A stretch of 64,000 bases of DNA. Origin: Clostridia bacterium. GTDB lineage: Bacteria > Bacillota > Clostridia > Oscillospirales > CAG-272. Below, one piece after another: positions 36,085 to 46,785 of the stretch; positions within the stretch are counted from its first letter, which is position 1; every line of letters begins with the position of its first letter. Below the pieces are notes generated by a model that saw only the letters and a program-made list of their open reading frames with translations, was not told the origin of the DNA and searched no databases. The stretch covers positions 1-64,000 of the forward strand of contig JAFTIL010000010.1 of the NCBI GenBank assembly GCA_017456905.1, written 5' to 3'. A program made the position numbers and the translations under genes.

Positions 36085-36972
36085 GTGTTAAGGCAATTTT
36101 TTAAACGGCACGGCTTTTTGCTGAAGCTCTGCGTGATCGCCCTGGCCATCGCCCTGTTTTGCAGTGTGTTCGTCGTCATGGGCTGGGGATCCTTGCTCCA
36201 CCGCGTGGGCGGTACGATCATCTATCCCTTCCAATGGACCTTTTCAAAGATCGGAGACGGAGTTTCGGGATTTGTTCAGTATTTTCAGGACGTGGACAAG
36301 CTACAGGACAAAATAGACGCTCTGGAAAAAGAGAATGAGTCCCTCAAAGCGGAGCTCAACGACGCAGAAATCGTACGACAAGAGCAATTGTGGCTGTATC
36401 AATATCTGTCCATGAAGAATGAGCATGAGGATTACGCCATGTGTGCCGCTTCGGTCATCGCTTCGAGCGGACAGAGCGGCAGCGGAGATTACATCACCAC
36501 CATGACCCTCAACAAGGGCAGCGCCCACGGTATCAAGGCGGGTATGCCCGTGGTCACCGTGTCGGGACTGGTGGGTATGGTCACCGAGGTGGGGATCAAT
36601 CAATGCTACGTGCAGACCTTGATCAATACCTCCTCCTCAGTGGGCGCTTTGTCGGTCTCTACCCTGGATAAGGGACTTTTGGAAGGAGATTTTGCCTGCC
36701 TTTACGAGGGCCGTGCTACCCTTCGATATCTTCCCCATGACGCCGCCGTTGCCGTGGGTGACGTTGTGGTCACCTCGGGTGAGGGAACCGTTTATCCCTA
36801 TGGTATTCCCGTTGGAACCGTCACAGAGATCAAGGTCAATCCCTACAGCCGCACCAAGGAGGCTGTCGTTGAGCCCTTTACAGATCTTTCTGACTTGGAC
36901 GAGGTCATCATTCTGACATCCTATATCCGATATACCGAAGGAGACCATAACCCCAATGGGGGTGAGGAATGA
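36085..36972 (+). CDS. mreC: Rod shape-determining protein MreC
   Basis: 295 residues from GTG 36085, preceded by AAGGAGG at a rather long spacing. One membrane helix (about 10-35), a coiled coil (about 68-100, LQDKIDALEKENESLKAEL) and the extracellular beta barrels with the MreC landmark NKGSAHGIKAGMPVV (about residue 145) and VVTSGEGTVYPYGIPVG. It links cytoplasmic MreB to the elongasome. No mreB is adjacent; mreCD here sits between gyrB and gyrA. Confidence 0.93.
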   Translation: MLRQFFKRHGFLLKLCVIALAIALFCSVFVVMGWGSLLHRVGGTIIYPFQWTFSKIGDGVSGFVQYFQDVDKLQDKIDALEKENESLKAELNDAEIVRQEQLWLYQYLSMKNEHEDYAMCAASVIASSGQSGSGDYITTMTLNKGSAHGIKAGMPVVTVSGLVGMVTEVGINQCYVQTLINTSSSVGALSVSTLDKGLLEGDFACLYEGRATLRYLPHDAAVAVGDVVVTSGEGTVYPYGIPVGTVTEIKVNPYSRTKEAVVEPFTDLSDLDEVIILTSYIRYTEGDHNPNGGEE

Positions 36973-37577
36973 TGAAAAAGATACAACGCTACGAGGGAGA
37001 TGAAAATTACGGCGATATCAGTCTGCATCTGGGCGGTTATTCCGAGAAAAAACAGACCTACAGAAACGTGAAATTATGTATCATTGCTGTGATTTCCCTC
37101 TGTGTTTTGGCGGCGCTGGAGACCACAGTGCTTTCACGCGTACCGCTTTTGATCCTCCCCTCGGCAAGTCCTTCCCTTTGTTTACTCACGGTACTGGCAA
37201 GCGGTTATCTCCTGGGGGAAAAGGAGGGCGGCGTGTGCGGCCTTCTGGGCGGACTCATCATGGAGTGTGCCAACATGGAGCCCATCTTTGGCGGTATCAT
37301 GGTCTTGCCACTGGTATATGCGCTGCTTGGCTACACGGCAGGTGCCCTGTCGAAAAAGCTGCTTGCAGGTAACTTAGCTTCTTTTGAAGTCTACGCCCTG
37401 GCGGGACTTTTCATAGATCACCTTGTAAAGCTTGTCCTTACCATGGTCAGAGCGGGAGATATCTCTTTTGGCGCCTACCTTTTGGGAGGTGTACTGCCAA
37501 ATCTGATCTTGTCCCTCACTTTTGCTCCATTGATCTACGGAGCGGTAAAATGGATGGCGAGATCAGCAGATTCATAG
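36969..37577 (+). CDS. mreD: Rod shape-determining protein MreD
   Basis: 202 residues, overlapping mreC by four bases (ATGATGA). An N-terminal cytoplasmic stretch of about 35 residues, unusually long for MreD, precedes five or six membrane helices, beginning LCIIAVISLCVLAALETTVL and with GLLGGLIMECANMEPIFGG, the classic MreD pore-side segment. It acts in lateral cell-wall growth with MreC and the RodA/PBP2 synthase. Confidence 0.88.
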   Translation: MMKKIQRYEGDENYGDISLHLGGYSEKKQTYRNVKLCIIAVISLCVLAALETTVLSRVPLLILPSASPSLCLLTVLASGYLLGEKEGGVCGLLGGLIMECANMEPIFGGIMVLPLVYALLGYTAGALSKKLLAGNLASFEVYALAGLFIDHLVKLVLTMVRAGDISFGAYLLGGVLPNLILSLTFAPLIYGAVKWMARSADS

Positions 37578-37628
37578 TTTCATATTTTTACAGATAAGAT
37601 AAACCTAAAGAAAAGGAATGCATAAAAC

Positions 37629-40268
37629 ATGAGCATCAACAGAAAAAAAGAACGCGAACAGGCAAGGGAAGAAGAGAGCCTTTTGTTTGAAAACCAAAAG
37701 ATCGTTGACGTCAACATGGAGCATGAAGTGAGAAAATCCTTCATCGAATATGCCATGTCCGTTATCGTTGCCCGCGCTCTGCCCGACGTGCGTGACGGTA
37801 TGAAGCCCGGTCAGCGCCGCGTGATGTACGCTATGTACGAGGATCATCTGACCCACGACAAGCCTACCCGTAAGTCGGCTCACGTGGTGGGTGCCGTATT
37901 GGGTAAGTATCACCCCCACGGTGACAGTTCTGTATACGGTACTATGGTTCACCTGGCACAGCCCTTCTATATGAGATACCCCCTCATTGAAGGACAGGGT
38001 AACTTCGGTTCGGTGGATGGCGATCCGCCTGCGGCTTATCGTTATACCGAAGCGCGTATGGAAAAGATCGCCGATGAAATGATGCGGGATATGGACAAGG
38101 AAGTCGTGGTCATGGTGCCCAACTTTGATAACCGTCTCCGCGAGCCCAGCGTTCTGCCTGCCCGTTTTCCTAACCTGCTTGTCAACGGTGCTATGGGTAT
38201 TGCCGTGGGTATGGCGACCAACATCCCTCCTCACAATCTCCGCGAGGTTATTGACGGTACAATCTACCGTATGGATCATCCTGATTGCGATCTGTTTGAT
38301 ATCATGCAGTTTATCAAGGGTCCTGACTTCCCCACCTACGGTACCATCTACGGCACCAACGGTATCAAGGAAGCCTACATGACGGGTAAGGGCCGCGTCA
38401 TGGTTCGCGCCAAGGCAGAGGTAGAGGAAGAAAAACGCCGTATCGTGGTCACCGAGATCCCCTACGGTGTCAACAAGAGCCAGCTTTGTGAAGCTATCGC
38501 CACTCTGCATAAGGAAAAGCGCGTGGAGGGTATTACCGAGCTGCGAGACGAGTCTGACCAGAAAAACGGCACCAGAATTGTCATTGAATATAAGAGAGAA
38601 GCCAACGGCCATATCCTGCTCAACCAGCTTTACAGATATTCTCAGCTTCAGGATACCTGTGCTATCAATATGCTGGCGCTTGTTAACAACGAGCCCAAGG
38701 TATTGGGCCTTCTGCCTATCCTTGACTACTATATTGCTCATCAGGAGGACGTGATCATCCGCCGCGTGAAGCACGATCTGGCCGCCGCCATGAGAGATGC
38801 TCATATCTTCGAGGGCTATAAGATTGCTCTTGACAACATTGACGAGGTTATCAGTATCATCCGTTCTTCTCCCGATACTCCCACCGCCAAGATCAACCTG
38901 ATGAAGCGCTTTGACGGCCCTACACCCGCAAGAGATGAGAACGGTGAGTTGGATCTCGTAAACTTCGCGTGTGCTGAAAATCCCGGTCTTTCCGAGGAGC
39001 AGGCACAGGCCATCGTATCTTTGACTCTGGGCCGTTTGTCGGGTTTGGAGCGCCAGAAGATCGAAGACAAGCTGGTAGTTCTCCAAGGGGATATCGGCGA
39101 ATATCGAGCCATTTTGGGCGATATGAACCGTGTCAGAACCATCATCAAGGAAGAAATGACCGCCATCCGCGACAAATACGGTGACGAACGCCGCACCAAT
39201 ATTGAGGCCGTGGCCAATGAGATCATTGATGAAGATCTGGTGGAAAAGCATAATTGCGTACTGACTCTGACTAATGCCGGTTATATCAAGCGCCAACCCT
39301 CGGATACCTATTCCGCACAGCACAGAGGCGGTAAGGGTATCACGGGTATGACAACCAAGGAGGAGGACTTCATCGAAAAATTGGTGTCCGTCCACTCCCA
39401 CTCTACCGTTCTGTTCTTTACCAACACGGGCCGCGTACAGACCATGCGCGCCTTCCAGGTTCCCGAGGCCTCCCGTACGGCTAAGGGCACCAATATCGTC
39501 AACCTTCTGCAGCTTGCCGAGGGAGAGAAGGTCACCTCTCTTATCAGCGTAGACGGATTTTCGGATCAGGAATACCTGGTGATGGTCACCCGCAAGGGTA
39601 TCATAAAGCGTACCTTGCTTTCCGAGTATGAGTATCAGCGCAAGGGTGGTAAGATCGCCATCAATCTGGACGAGGGCGACGAGCTTCTGTACGTGGTGCA
39701 TACCTACGGTGAGAGCCAGTTGCTTCTGGCCACCGCCCAGGGTAATGCCGTTCGCTTTGAGGAATCCCAGGTTCGCGCCATGGGCCGTTCTGCCCGAGGT
39801 GTCATCGGTATCACCCTCAAGGATGACGACTATGTGGTAGGTGCCGTAGAGGTGGATGACACCAAGCACCTGGTCACCATCACCCAGAAGGGTATCGGTA
39901 AGCGTACCTCCTTCGACGATTTCCGTATCATGAAGCATAGAGGCGGCGGCGGTGTGATCTGCCAGAATATCAACGCTAAGACGGGTCTGTTGGCCGGTAT
40001 TCTCACGGTCTCTGAGGATGACGACCTCATGATGATCACCGATGCAGGTACCATCATCCGTACCCCTGCTTCCGACGTTTCGGTGCTGTCCAGAAGCGCC
40101 ACGGGCGTTATCGTCATGCGCCTGGATGCCGATAGATATATCGTCAACTTTACCAAGGTTGCCAAGGAAGAAAAGGACGAGGAAGCTACTGAGGAGCCCA
40201 TGGATACCGAGACCTCTCAGATTGAGTCTGAGGTAGCCGCTGACGTGGCAGAAAATACAGAGGCATAA
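37629..40268 (+). CDS. gyrA: DNA gyrase subunit A
   Basis: 879 residues. N-terminal breakage-reunion domain: [25 protein letters not shown] start (seen as [20 protein letters not shown]), quinolone region [13 protein letters not shown], active-site Tyr in YRYTEARM at about residue 139. The C-terminal beta-pinwheel repeats wrap DNA; the gyrA box QRGGKG appears as [10 protein letters not shown]. Residues after about 850 form an acidic tail. Ser in the GDSS motif suggests the wild-type, quinolone-sensitive form. Confidence 0.97.
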   Translation: MSINRKKEREQAREEESLLFENQKIVDVNMEHEVRKSFIEYAMSVIVARALPDVRDGMKPGQRRVMYAMYEDHLTHDKPTRKSAHVVGAVLGKYHPHGDSSVYGTMVHLAQPFYMRYPLIEGQGNFGSVDGDPPAAYRYTEARMEKIADEMMRDMDKEVVVMVPNFDNRLREPSVLPARFPNLLVNGAMGIAVGMATNIPPHNLREVIDGTIYRMDHPDCDLFDIMQFIKGPDFPTYGTIYGTNGIKEAYMTGKGRVMVRAKAEVEEEKRRIVVTEIPYGVNKSQLCEAIATLHKEKRVEGITELRDESDQKNGTRIVIEYKREANGHILLNQLYRYSQLQDTCAINMLALVNNEPKVLGLLPILDYYIAHQEDVIIRRVKHDLAAAMRDAHIFEGYKIALDNIDEVISIIRSSPDTPTAKINLMKRFDGPTPARDENGELDLVNFACAENPGLSEEQAQAIVSLTLGRLSGLERQKIEDKLVVLQGDIGEYRAILGDMNRVRTIIKEEMTAIRDKYGDERRTNIEAVANEIIDEDLVEKHNCVLTLTNAGYIKRQPSDTYSAQHRGGKGITGMTTKEEDFIEKLVSVHSHSTVLFFTNTGRVQTMRAFQVPEASRTAKGTNIVNLLQLAEGEKVTSLISVDGFSDQEYLVMVTRKGIIKRTLLSEYEYQRKGGKIAINLDEGDELLYVVHTYGESQLLLATAQGNAVRFEESQVRAMGRSARGVIGITLKDDDYVVGAVEVDDTKHLVTITQKGIGKRTSFDDFRIMKHRGGGGVICQNINAKTGLLAGILTVSEDDDLMMITDAGTIIRTPASDVSVLSRSATGVIVMRLDADRYIVNFTKVAKEEKDEEATEEPMDTETSQIESEVAADVAENTEA

Positions 40269-40278
40269 GGTGAAGCTT

Positions 40279-40911
40279 ATGAAGAAGATCATTTCCCTTT
40301 GTCTTGCGCTTCTAATGGTGTCTACAGCCCTCCTGCCCCTGTCCTCCTGCGCGTCGTCCAAGCCCCCCGAGCTGGAGGACGTCTATGACAGATTGGTCTA
40401 TTTGATCGAAAACTCTCATGAGATCAACGTAGTTATGTTCGGTGCGGGACTTCCCGTATATCCCAGAAATACCGAAGAGGATGCGCTTTTGCACAGGTAC
40501 TACGGTTTTTATGAAGACGGACGCGAATTTGTGACGGGCTACAGCAAATTTAAAAGTGTAGAAGAGATCAAAGCCGCCGCCTCTGAAATATACAGTGAGG
40601 ATTATTGCTCGTCTGTTTTTGAGAGCTTGTTTACAGGCTATGCTTCGGATCTCGTGGAGGGCTCTGTCCTTCCGGCGCGGTATTCCGAGGATGACACAAG
40701 GATGTATCAGAACAGTCACGTGGATCCTTTGGTAACGGGAACACGGGTATATGATTATGCCACCATGAAGATCGTGTCTCCCAGCCGCGGAGATTTTCTC
40801 GTGGTGGAGATCAACTCCTATGCGGAAAATCGTCCCGATCAGTGGGTGACCATTGACCTGTCTTTCGTATTTGAAAACGATAACTGGTACTTAGATAGCC
40901 CAAGCTGTTGA
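40279..40911 (+). CDS. Hypothetical lipoprotein, 210 aa
   Basis: ATG 40279, after AAGGTGAAGC, is chosen over an in-frame GTG 9 bases earlier. Signal peptide ends LSSC (Cys 24). The rest is a compact alpha/beta domain with a recurrent aromatic pattern; it includes HRYYGFYEDGREFVTGYSKF and AENRPDQWVTIDLSFVFENDNWYLDSPSC. That closing segment resembles NTF2-like or DUF domains that end ENDNWYLD, found in many clostridial lipoproteins, which I state as likeness only. It follows gyrA by 10 bases, so is likely co-transcribed. Function unknown. Confidence 0.75.
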   Translation: MKKIISLCLALLMVSTALLPLSSCASSKPPELEDVYDRLVYLIENSHEINVVMFGAGLPVYPRNTEEDALLHRYYGFYEDGREFVTGYSKFKSVEEIKAAASEIYSEDYCSSVFESLFTGYASDLVEGSVLPARYSEDDTRMYQNSHVDPLVTGTRVYDYATMKIVSPSRGDFLVVEINSYAENRPDQWVTIDLSFVFENDNWYLDSPSC

Positions 40912-40918
40912 TAAGATC

Positions 40919-40962
40919 AACACCCGTAAACGGTAAAAAACACCGTTTACGGGTGTTTTTTA
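40919..40962 (+). terminator. Terminator after the gyrA-lipoprotein operon
   Basis: Long perfect hairpin, arms AACACCCGTAAACGGT and ACCGTTTACGGGTGTT around AAAAAACA-type loop, followed by T-rich DNA. Confidence 0.93.
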
Positions 40963-41041
40963 TGTAAAAAGACACATAAATTAAACAATATTTTAATATT
41001 TTAATAATATGTTAATATATTTTATATTATAGGAGCATCCT

Positions 41042-41713
41042 TTGCGCAGGCTTATTTTATCTTTAACGCTCAAAATATCAACATCTTTTTTGTTAGTTAT
41101 CCTCTTGCTTTTTTGCGGCGGAGACAGCTGTCCCAAACACCATGAAACGGTATTTGAAGGATGGGAGAGACCTGTCCTGCCCGCAACTACCGAACCAACG
41201 GCAGAAACGGTATCCGACGTCTGCACACAAGAAATTTTGACGGAGAATGATACAGAATGGAAATCGGAAGCAGAAACAGAAGCTTTTACGTCGAAAGCCG
41301 AGTCCTTTGAGCCGAGTGAAACTCAAAACGCGGATAATCTCACGCTCCCGACGGTCATGATAGGAGAAGCTGAGATCTTGTCGGATGGAAAAGGATACGG
41401 TATTACCGTAACGGTCTCAAAACTTCCAAAAAATTCTGCCTTTGCGCTGCTTTTAATCCTATGTACGCAAGGAAATGATCCGATATACAGTGTATGCGAA
41501 CAAAGTATACCTGACGGAACATATTTTTCTTCATTTATATATAGTGACGGATTGGGAGTTTTGATCGACGGAAAAATTCTGAATGAGACCGGGAAAAAAG
41601 AGGTGATCTTTGAAATTTTGATCAAGAGATCTCAAGATGAGCCTCCAAAAATTTTTGTAAAGTATCATGAATATGCAGAAAATGCATTGAAAATTTCTGT
41701 GTCGGATCCTTAA
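41042..41713 (+). CDS. Hypothetical secreted protein, 223 aa
   Basis: TTG 41042 follows AGGAGC by eight bases. A long signal or anchor (about 7-26, KISTSFLLVILLLFCGG, with a candidate lipobox Cys 25) precedes an acidic Thr/Glu linker (about 45-100) like those of the other exported proteins. Residues 105-223 look like a single beta-sandwich: GYGITVTVSKLPKNSAFALLL, in a pattern of alternating residues. GC content is lower than in gyrA. No family recognised. Confidence 0.65.
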   Translation: MRRLILSLTLKISTSFLLVILLLFCGGDSCPKHHETVFEGWERPVLPATTEPTAETVSDVCTQEILTENDTEWKSEAETEAFTSKAESFEPSETQNADNLTLPTVMIGEAEILSDGKGYGITVTVSKLPKNSAFALLLILCTQGNDPIYSVCEQSIPDGTYFSSFIYSDGLGVLIDGKILNETGKKEVIFEILIKRSQDEPPKIFVKYHEYAENALKISVSDP

Positions 41714-41844
41714 GAAAAAATACGTTGGCAGATCAAGAAATATTCGAGCGGTAAAAATTAAAAGTCAAAGTGTGCAAAAGGGAGTAAATGATTTTATGAA
41801 AAACGCTGATTTTTTTAATAATTGTGTAAAATGACGAAAATCTA

Positions 41845-41871
41845 TTGACAAAATTAAAAAAATAGTATAAA
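41845..41871 (+). promoter_or_regulatory. Promoter of the 1500-residue surface protein
   Basis: TTGACA (41845-41850), then TATAAA/TAAAAT between 41866 and 41873 (spacer 15-17), about 50 bases before the start codon. The rest of 41714-41920 is AT-rich and featureless to me. Confidence 0.65.
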
Positions 41872-41920
41872 ATGATAGAACCGTAAGACCCTATATTTTC
41901 ATGGAAAAGGAGAAAAAATC

Positions 41921-44900
41921 ATGAAAAAGTTTTTATCACTTCTTCTGGCGGCTATGATGGTTCTGTCCTGCTTCGCAGGTATGACCTTCACCATTTCCGC
42001 TGAAGACACTCCCGAAGCTGCTGTCGAAGATCTTGTCATCGACATCGCTTCTTTGGCAGAAGCTGTAGAATTTGCTCCTGCCGGTTATACCGGTAAGGTT
42101 CTGCAGTTTATGAACTACGGTCATTCCGTAAAGCTTGGCGACATTGATCTGTCCAAGTATTCCTCTGCTGTCATTACCTACGGTTGTGACGGTGGCGCAA
42201 AGCTTGGCGATGTTGGTTCTCAGCTCGTTCTGACCAAGAACGGTCCTGTTTCCAACGCAGACAATTCCGATAAGGCTGATGTTGAGATTATTGCCAGCGG
42301 CGCACTGACGAATCCCGAGATCGCTTGGGCAGCAGGTAGCAGAAAGTGCGAGATCGCACTGGATACCGATTATAACGGTCCCGTCTATCTCTGTCATCTG
42401 ATGAAGAGCGGCGACGGTATTGCCGTTGACTCCATCAAGTTCGTGTCCAAGGGCAATGAGCAGCCCGTTTACGAAGAGAAAACCATCAGCCTGGGCCTCG
42501 GCGATCAGGGTGGTCCCTTCAGTGGTGCTCCTCAGTACAACTTCGGCCAGAGATATAACATTGGCGACGATGTTCTGAGCAACGTCAGCATTATCGCCAT
42601 GGCTACCTATGCAGACGGTGACATCAACAAGTGGAACTTTAAGGTATGGCAGTGGGATACCGATTACGGTACTACCGTTGCAGGTACTCCCTTGTTTGAT
42701 CAGAATGGCGAGAACCATAAGGATAATCAGACCTTCTCTATTGATATCCCCACCGAGCTGAATATCAGAGGCGATATCTACTATGAGATCACCTACGTTG
42801 AAGGCCCCTCTGCTGATAAGGCCTTCACCGGTTGGACCGCAAGCGGCGGCCCTGCCGAGGGTGTTGAGACCTACGTTGCAGGTGAGCAGAGAACCGACGG
42901 TACCTACAGAGCTGCTCTGAAGGTCATCGGTCTGCCTCTGCCTCCCGACCCCAACGAGGAGTCTACCGAGTGCCTGTTCGCATACGATTTCTCCAAGTAC
43001 AGCGAGAACTTTACTGCTGATCAAAAGGTTGGTTCTCCTAACGAGACCGTCATCACCGAGCTGTGCAACAGCGGTTATGTGACTCTCGAATCCAAGGGTG
43101 GCGATCCCTACTTCGTTTTGGGCAACGCTCCCACTGTTCCCGCATCTCAGTCTGACTACGTTGTTATTAAGTACAGAACCTCTACCGCAAACGCAAGCGG
43201 TGAGATCTACACCGGCCGTTCCGATGGTCTCAACTGGGCTGCTCCCATGGAAAAGACTCATGTTGACTTTACATACGTTGCTGACGGTCAGTGGCACACC
43301 CTGATCATTGATGCTTCCAATATTTGGGGCGACAGCAAGGATGCAAACCTTACTAACTTCCGCTTCGACTTCTTGAAGTCTGCAGGTTCCATCGACGTTT
43401 CCTACATCAAGTTCTTCGCTACCCGTGAGGGTGCAGAGGCTTGCGTGGCTGCCGAGACCAAGGAAGTGACCCTCTCCGGCGAGTACGTCGACGGTGACGA
43501 CGCTATCATCATCGTTGGCGGCGGCGCTTACTCCGCTGACAAGTGGGTGAAGCTGTCCAACGGCGGTTCTGCCGCTACTCAGTCCTTTGCAGGCGATCCT
43601 GCCAATATGCAGGTTTGTGCTGACGAGGTTAGAAGCACCACTGCTGGTGAATTGACCAAGTACTGCACTCAGGAAGCTCACCTTTACATTGCTTCCATTA
43701 ACGGCAAGATCGTGGACGCTGAGGGTGCTTATGACAGCATTTCCTTCCGCGGTTGGGCTAATCCCAAGACCGACGCAAACATTGTTGAGTACGGCTATGC
43801 CATCAACAATCAGGAGCCTGTCTTCAAGGCAGAATTTTTGCTGGATGAGCCTCCTCTGAAGGCAAATCCGGGTCTCGAGAGAGCTGAGCGCTTCGAGAAC
43901 ATCGAGATTCCCACCGCTGACCTTGCAAACGGCGTTTACAATATCTATCTGCTGGTCAAGGACACCAACGGTGTTATCTATTGCATGAACAGCAGCTTCG
44001 GCGGCGACATCCAGTACGTCAAGGGTAACGCCACCACTTCCGAGTATCCTTACGTTGACGCTGAGGGCAACGGTTACACCGTTCGCGCTGACGGCGTTCT
44101 GTTCGACGCTAACGGTCTCGATACCGGTATGCATCTGTTTGTCGATGACGAGGGCACTCCTTACGGTGCTGCTCACTACTTTGCACTGGAATATCAGGAT
44201 CCCGCAGCCGGTGCTGTGGAGATCGACGGTGTTAAGTACACCTATACCACTCAGGTAGCTCTGACTCCTAAGATGGATCCCGTTCTCCCCGAGGATAATT
44301 CCGCTGCAGGTACCATTACCGAGACCTGTGGCACCATGTCTCCCGATACCCTGTTCATTGACGGTAAGCAGATCAATGACGGCGGTTCTCACGAGTACAT
44401 CGCCAATGTCCTGGGCGGCAAGATCCTTGACATTGACAAGACCATGTCTTCCTTCAGCCTCCGCGGTTGGTCCGCTGACCTCGCTGGTCAGCAGCTCGTT
44501 GCCGAGTACGGCTACCAGCTCAACGATCAGGATCCTGTGTTTAACGCGGCCTGGGTTAACGACGGTAGCGATGTTAACGCAGTAATCGGTACTACCAACG
44601 CTTCCCGCTATAAAATTGATATCGACGTAAGCACCCTTGCTGACGGTATCTACAACGTATATCCCCTGGTCAAGCTGGCTGACGGTACCGTTCAGTACCT
44701 GATGGTCTGGGGTAACATCCAGTTCGTCAAGGGTGGTTCTTGGGTACAGGTTGGTTACACCGACGGTACCAACACCTACGTCAAGGCTGAGGACGGCTCC
44801 GTGACCGTTAACGGCGAGGCCGGCACCGGCAAGATGCTTCTCACCGACACCGGCGCTATCTACTACGACGGCGTGACCGAGTTGGGCGAGGGCGCTAAGG

Positions 44901-46423
44901 GTAAGTATCTGTATAACGTAACTCTGAACTACGTTGTCGATCCCGAGATCCCCGTCAATCCCACTGAGCTGAAGCCCGTTTACATTGTTGACGGTGAGGC
45001 TCTGAATCCCAACGGCGGCGTTTCTTGCGAGAGCGAAGGCTACAGCTATGAGAATGGCTGCATCACCTTTGTTTCCACCGGCGGCGACCCCAACTCTACC
45101 GCTAACCTGGTTCCCGCAGGCACTAAGATTGGTCGCTACATGGTCGTGAAGTACCGCACTTCTACCGAGGGTGCTAACGGTGAAGTTTTCGTTGGCGCTA
45201 GCGCAGGTGCTTTGGGTGCCAAGGATAACACCAGGCTGCCCGCATACATTGCTGACGGTGAGTGGCACACTCTCGTTGCCGATATCGGTAACGTTACTGA
45301 CTGGCCCGCTGACGGCGTTGTCAACCACTTCCGTAACGACTTCCTGATGTCTGAAGGTTCTCTCGATGTTGAGTACTACGCATTCTTCAACACCATGAAG
45401 GAAGCTACCTACTATGCAGAGAACGATTGCCACGTTCTGCCCAAGGCTCCCGTATACTACACCATCACCTTTAAGGCTGACGGTGAGGTCGTGAAGGAGA
45501 TCTCTATCCTCGAGGGTACCACCTCCGTTAAGGAGCCCAAGGTTCCCGCAAAGGAAGGTTATGAGGGCGCATGGGAAGAGTACACCATCACCGGTGACGC
45601 TGACCAGACCATCAATGCTGTCTACACCAAGATCGGTGGCGAGACTCCCGAGTACAAGGTAGATGATCCCACCAAGCTGACCACCTTCCCCGAGGAAGTG
45701 TTCAAAAACTACTTCACCAACCCCAACCAGACCGAGATCGTTTATAACGAAGATGGTTCCGTTACCTTCAAGGGTACTTGGACTGCCGATATGACCAATC
45801 CTATGGATCCCTTCGTCACCTTCAACTACTCTAGCTTGATGAGAAAGTACGTTGATAACAAGCTCCAGAACGTTCCCAATAAGAAGGGTGAGTATGGTGT
45901 TCTCGTGCTGAAGGTCAAGATGGATCAGTCCGTTGCAGGTAACTTCCTGATCCACTACGCAATGGGTCGCGGCGGTGTGATCGACGGTACTCTGAATGCT
46001 ACACCTGATATTGATGCAGAAGGCACCGGCGATTACGAATACATCATCTTCGATCTGTCCTACACCGAATTCGTGGATGACGTGATCGGTACCATCCGTT
46101 TCGACTGGGTTGACAACAATCCTTCTGTTTCCGAAGAAAACGTTGGCGCTTCCATGACTCTGTATGAGATCAACCTCTACAAGGATATTGACGAGGCTAT
46201 GATCGCTTGCGGCATGGAAGTTGAGACCGATCCTCCCAAGGATAGCGATGAGGAAACCGATCCTGTGACCGATCCCGTTGCTACCGAGCCTCAGGCAACC
46301 GAGCCCGCTACCACTGAGCCCGATGATAAGGGATGCAAGTCCGTTATCGCTTCTGCTTCCGCTTTGACCGTTGTGGCCGCTGCTTGTGCTCTGGTCGTGC
46401 TCAAGAAGAAGAAGGAAGATTGA
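41921..46423 (+). CDS. Large cell-surface protein with repeated domains and C-terminal anchor
   Basis: 1500 residues, with AAAAGGAG before the ATG and a signal peptide cut after about 26 (FTISAED). Two kinds of domain recur. One has the pattern RTSTANASGEIYTG ... DGQWHTLIIDASNIW ... FRFDFLKSAGSIDVSYIKFF (about 350-500) and again GVSCESEG ... DGEWHTLVADIGNV ... GSLDVEYYAFF (about 1010-1165). The other, with FRGWANPKTDANIVEYGYAINNQEPVF (first half shown) and LRGWSADL...VAEYGYQLNDQDPVF, occurs at about 590-710 and 800-940. A Listeria/Bacteroides-type InlB repeat (ITFKADGEVVKEI ... INAVYTK) lies at about 1185-1240. C-terminus: acidic Thr/Pro linker, KGCKSVIAS, a 20-residue hydrophobic segment and KKKKED. 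Codon bias is strong, so expression is probably high. I suggest a structural or sugar-binding surface role. Confidence 0.85.
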   Translation: MKKFLSLLLAAMMVLSCFAGMTFTISAEDTPEAAVEDLVIDIASLAEAVEFAPAGYTGKVLQFMNYGHSVKLGDIDLSKYSSAVITYGCDGGAKLGDVGSQLVLTKNGPVSNADNSDKADVEIIASGALTNPEIAWAAGSRKCEIALDTDYNGPVYLCHLMKSGDGIAVDSIKFVSKGNEQPVYEEKTISLGLGDQGGPFSGAPQYNFGQRYNIGDDVLSNVSIIAMATYADGDINKWNFKVWQWDTDYGTTVAGTPLFDQNGENHKDNQTFSIDIPTELNIRGDIYYEITYVEGPSADKAFTGWTASGGPAEGVETYVAGEQRTDGTYRAALKVIGLPLPPDPNEESTECLFAYDFSKYSENFTADQKVGSPNETVITELCNSGYVTLESKGGDPYFVLGNAPTVPASQSDYVVIKYRTSTANASGEIYTGRSDGLNWAAPMEKTHVDFTYVADGQWHTLIIDASNIWGDSKDANLTNFRFDFLKSAGSIDVSYIKFFATREGAEACVAAETKEVTLSGEYVDGDDAIIIVGGGAYSADKWVKLSNGGSAATQSFAGDPANMQVCADEVRSTTAGELTKYCTQEAHLYIASINGKIVDAEGAYDSISFRGWANPKTDANIVEYGYAINNQEPVFKAEFLLDEPPLKANPGLERAERFENIEIPTADLANGVYNIYLLVKDTNGVIYCMNSSFGGDIQYVKGNATTSEYPYVDAEGNGYTVRADGVLFDANGLDTGMHLFVDDEGTPYGAAHYFALEYQDPAAGAVEIDGVKYTYTTQVALTPKMDPVLPEDNSAAGTITETCGTMSPDTLFIDGKQINDGGSHEYIANVLGGKILDIDKTMSSFSLRGWSADLAGQQLVAEYGYQLNDQDPVFNAAWVNDGSDVNAVIGTTNASRYKIDIDVSTLADGIYNVYPLVKLADGTVQYLMVWGNIQFVKGGSWVQVGYTDGTNTYVKAEDGSVTVNGEAGTGKMLLTDTGAIYYDGVTELGEGAKGKYLYNVTLNYVVDPEIPVNPTELKPVYIVDGEALNPNGGVSCESEGYSYENGCITFVSTGGDPNSTANLVPAGTKIGRYMVVKYRTSTEGANGEVFVGASAGALGAKDNTRLPAYIADGEWHTLVADIGNVTDWPADGVVNHFRNDFLMSEGSLDVEYYAFFNTMKEATYYAENDCHVLPKAPVYYTITFKADGEVVKEISILEGTTSVKEPKVPAKEGYEGAWEEYTITGDADQTINAVYTKIGGETPEYKVDDPTKLTTFPEEVFKNYFTNPNQTEIVYNEDGSVTFKGTWTADMTNPMDPFVTFNYSSLMRKYVDNKLQNVPNKKGEYGVLVLKVKMDQSVAGNFLIHYAMGRGGVIDGTLNATPDIDAEGTGDYEYIIFDLSYTEFVDDVIGTIRFDWVDNNPSVSEENVGASMTLYEINLYKDIDEAMIACGMEVETDPPKDSDEETDPVTDPVATEPQATEPATTEPDDKGCKSVIASASALTVVAAACALVVLKKKKED

Positions 46424-46464
46424 TGTGAGTTTACTTTAAACGCTCATCTTCACTCAAAAATGAT

Positions 46465-46531
46465 CCCTGCCCCCAATCGGGGGCGGGGAATATAAAAATT
46501 TTACCCTCGGATCTTCCGAGGGTGTTTTTTA
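46465..46531 (+). terminator. Double terminator after the surface protein gene
   Basis: First hairpin CCCTGCCCCC/GGGGGCGGGG (46465-46488) and second ACCCTCGG/CCGAGGGT (46503-46523) followed by GTTTTTT. Confidence 0.88.
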
Positions 46532-46626
46532 TGAAAAAACTATGAGCAAAATGTAAAAGATATTGAATTGATCCCCAAAAACAGGGTCAATGGCGTTGAA
46601 AAATTCAAAAAAATTAAAAAAACCCC

Positions 46627-46656
46627 TTGACAAACGGGGGTCTTTGCGGTTATAAT
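46627..46656 (+). promoter_or_regulatory. rpmH promoter and structured leader
   Basis: TTGACA (46627-46632), 18 bases, TATAAT (46651-46656). The leader of about 125 bases before rpmH contains ATGCC/GGGCAT and CCCGT/ACAGGG inverted repeats and could be regulatory. It makes up most of the 46424-46785 gap. Confidence 0.82.
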
Positions 46657-46785
46657 GTAAGGGTCAATGCCATAAATGGGCATAAAAGCGTATCGGAGGT
46701 TGACTTTTCCCCGTAACCCGACAGGGAAGATCTTACCCTATGCGATATATACGCCACCCACTAATTACGAAGGAGGTGCACTGAG

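Noticed and set aside
37605..40361. Long antisense frame to gyrA
   Set aside because: Same explanation; gyrA has all its motifs on the plus strand.
41936..45955. 1339-codon frame antisense to the surface protein
   Set aside because: Low-complexity shadow of a codon-biased gene; the plus-strand gene has signal peptide, anchor and ribosome site.
46661..46785. rpmH leader as a known riboswitch
   Set aside because: No hallmark motif of any riboswitch class that I know; left as structured leader.
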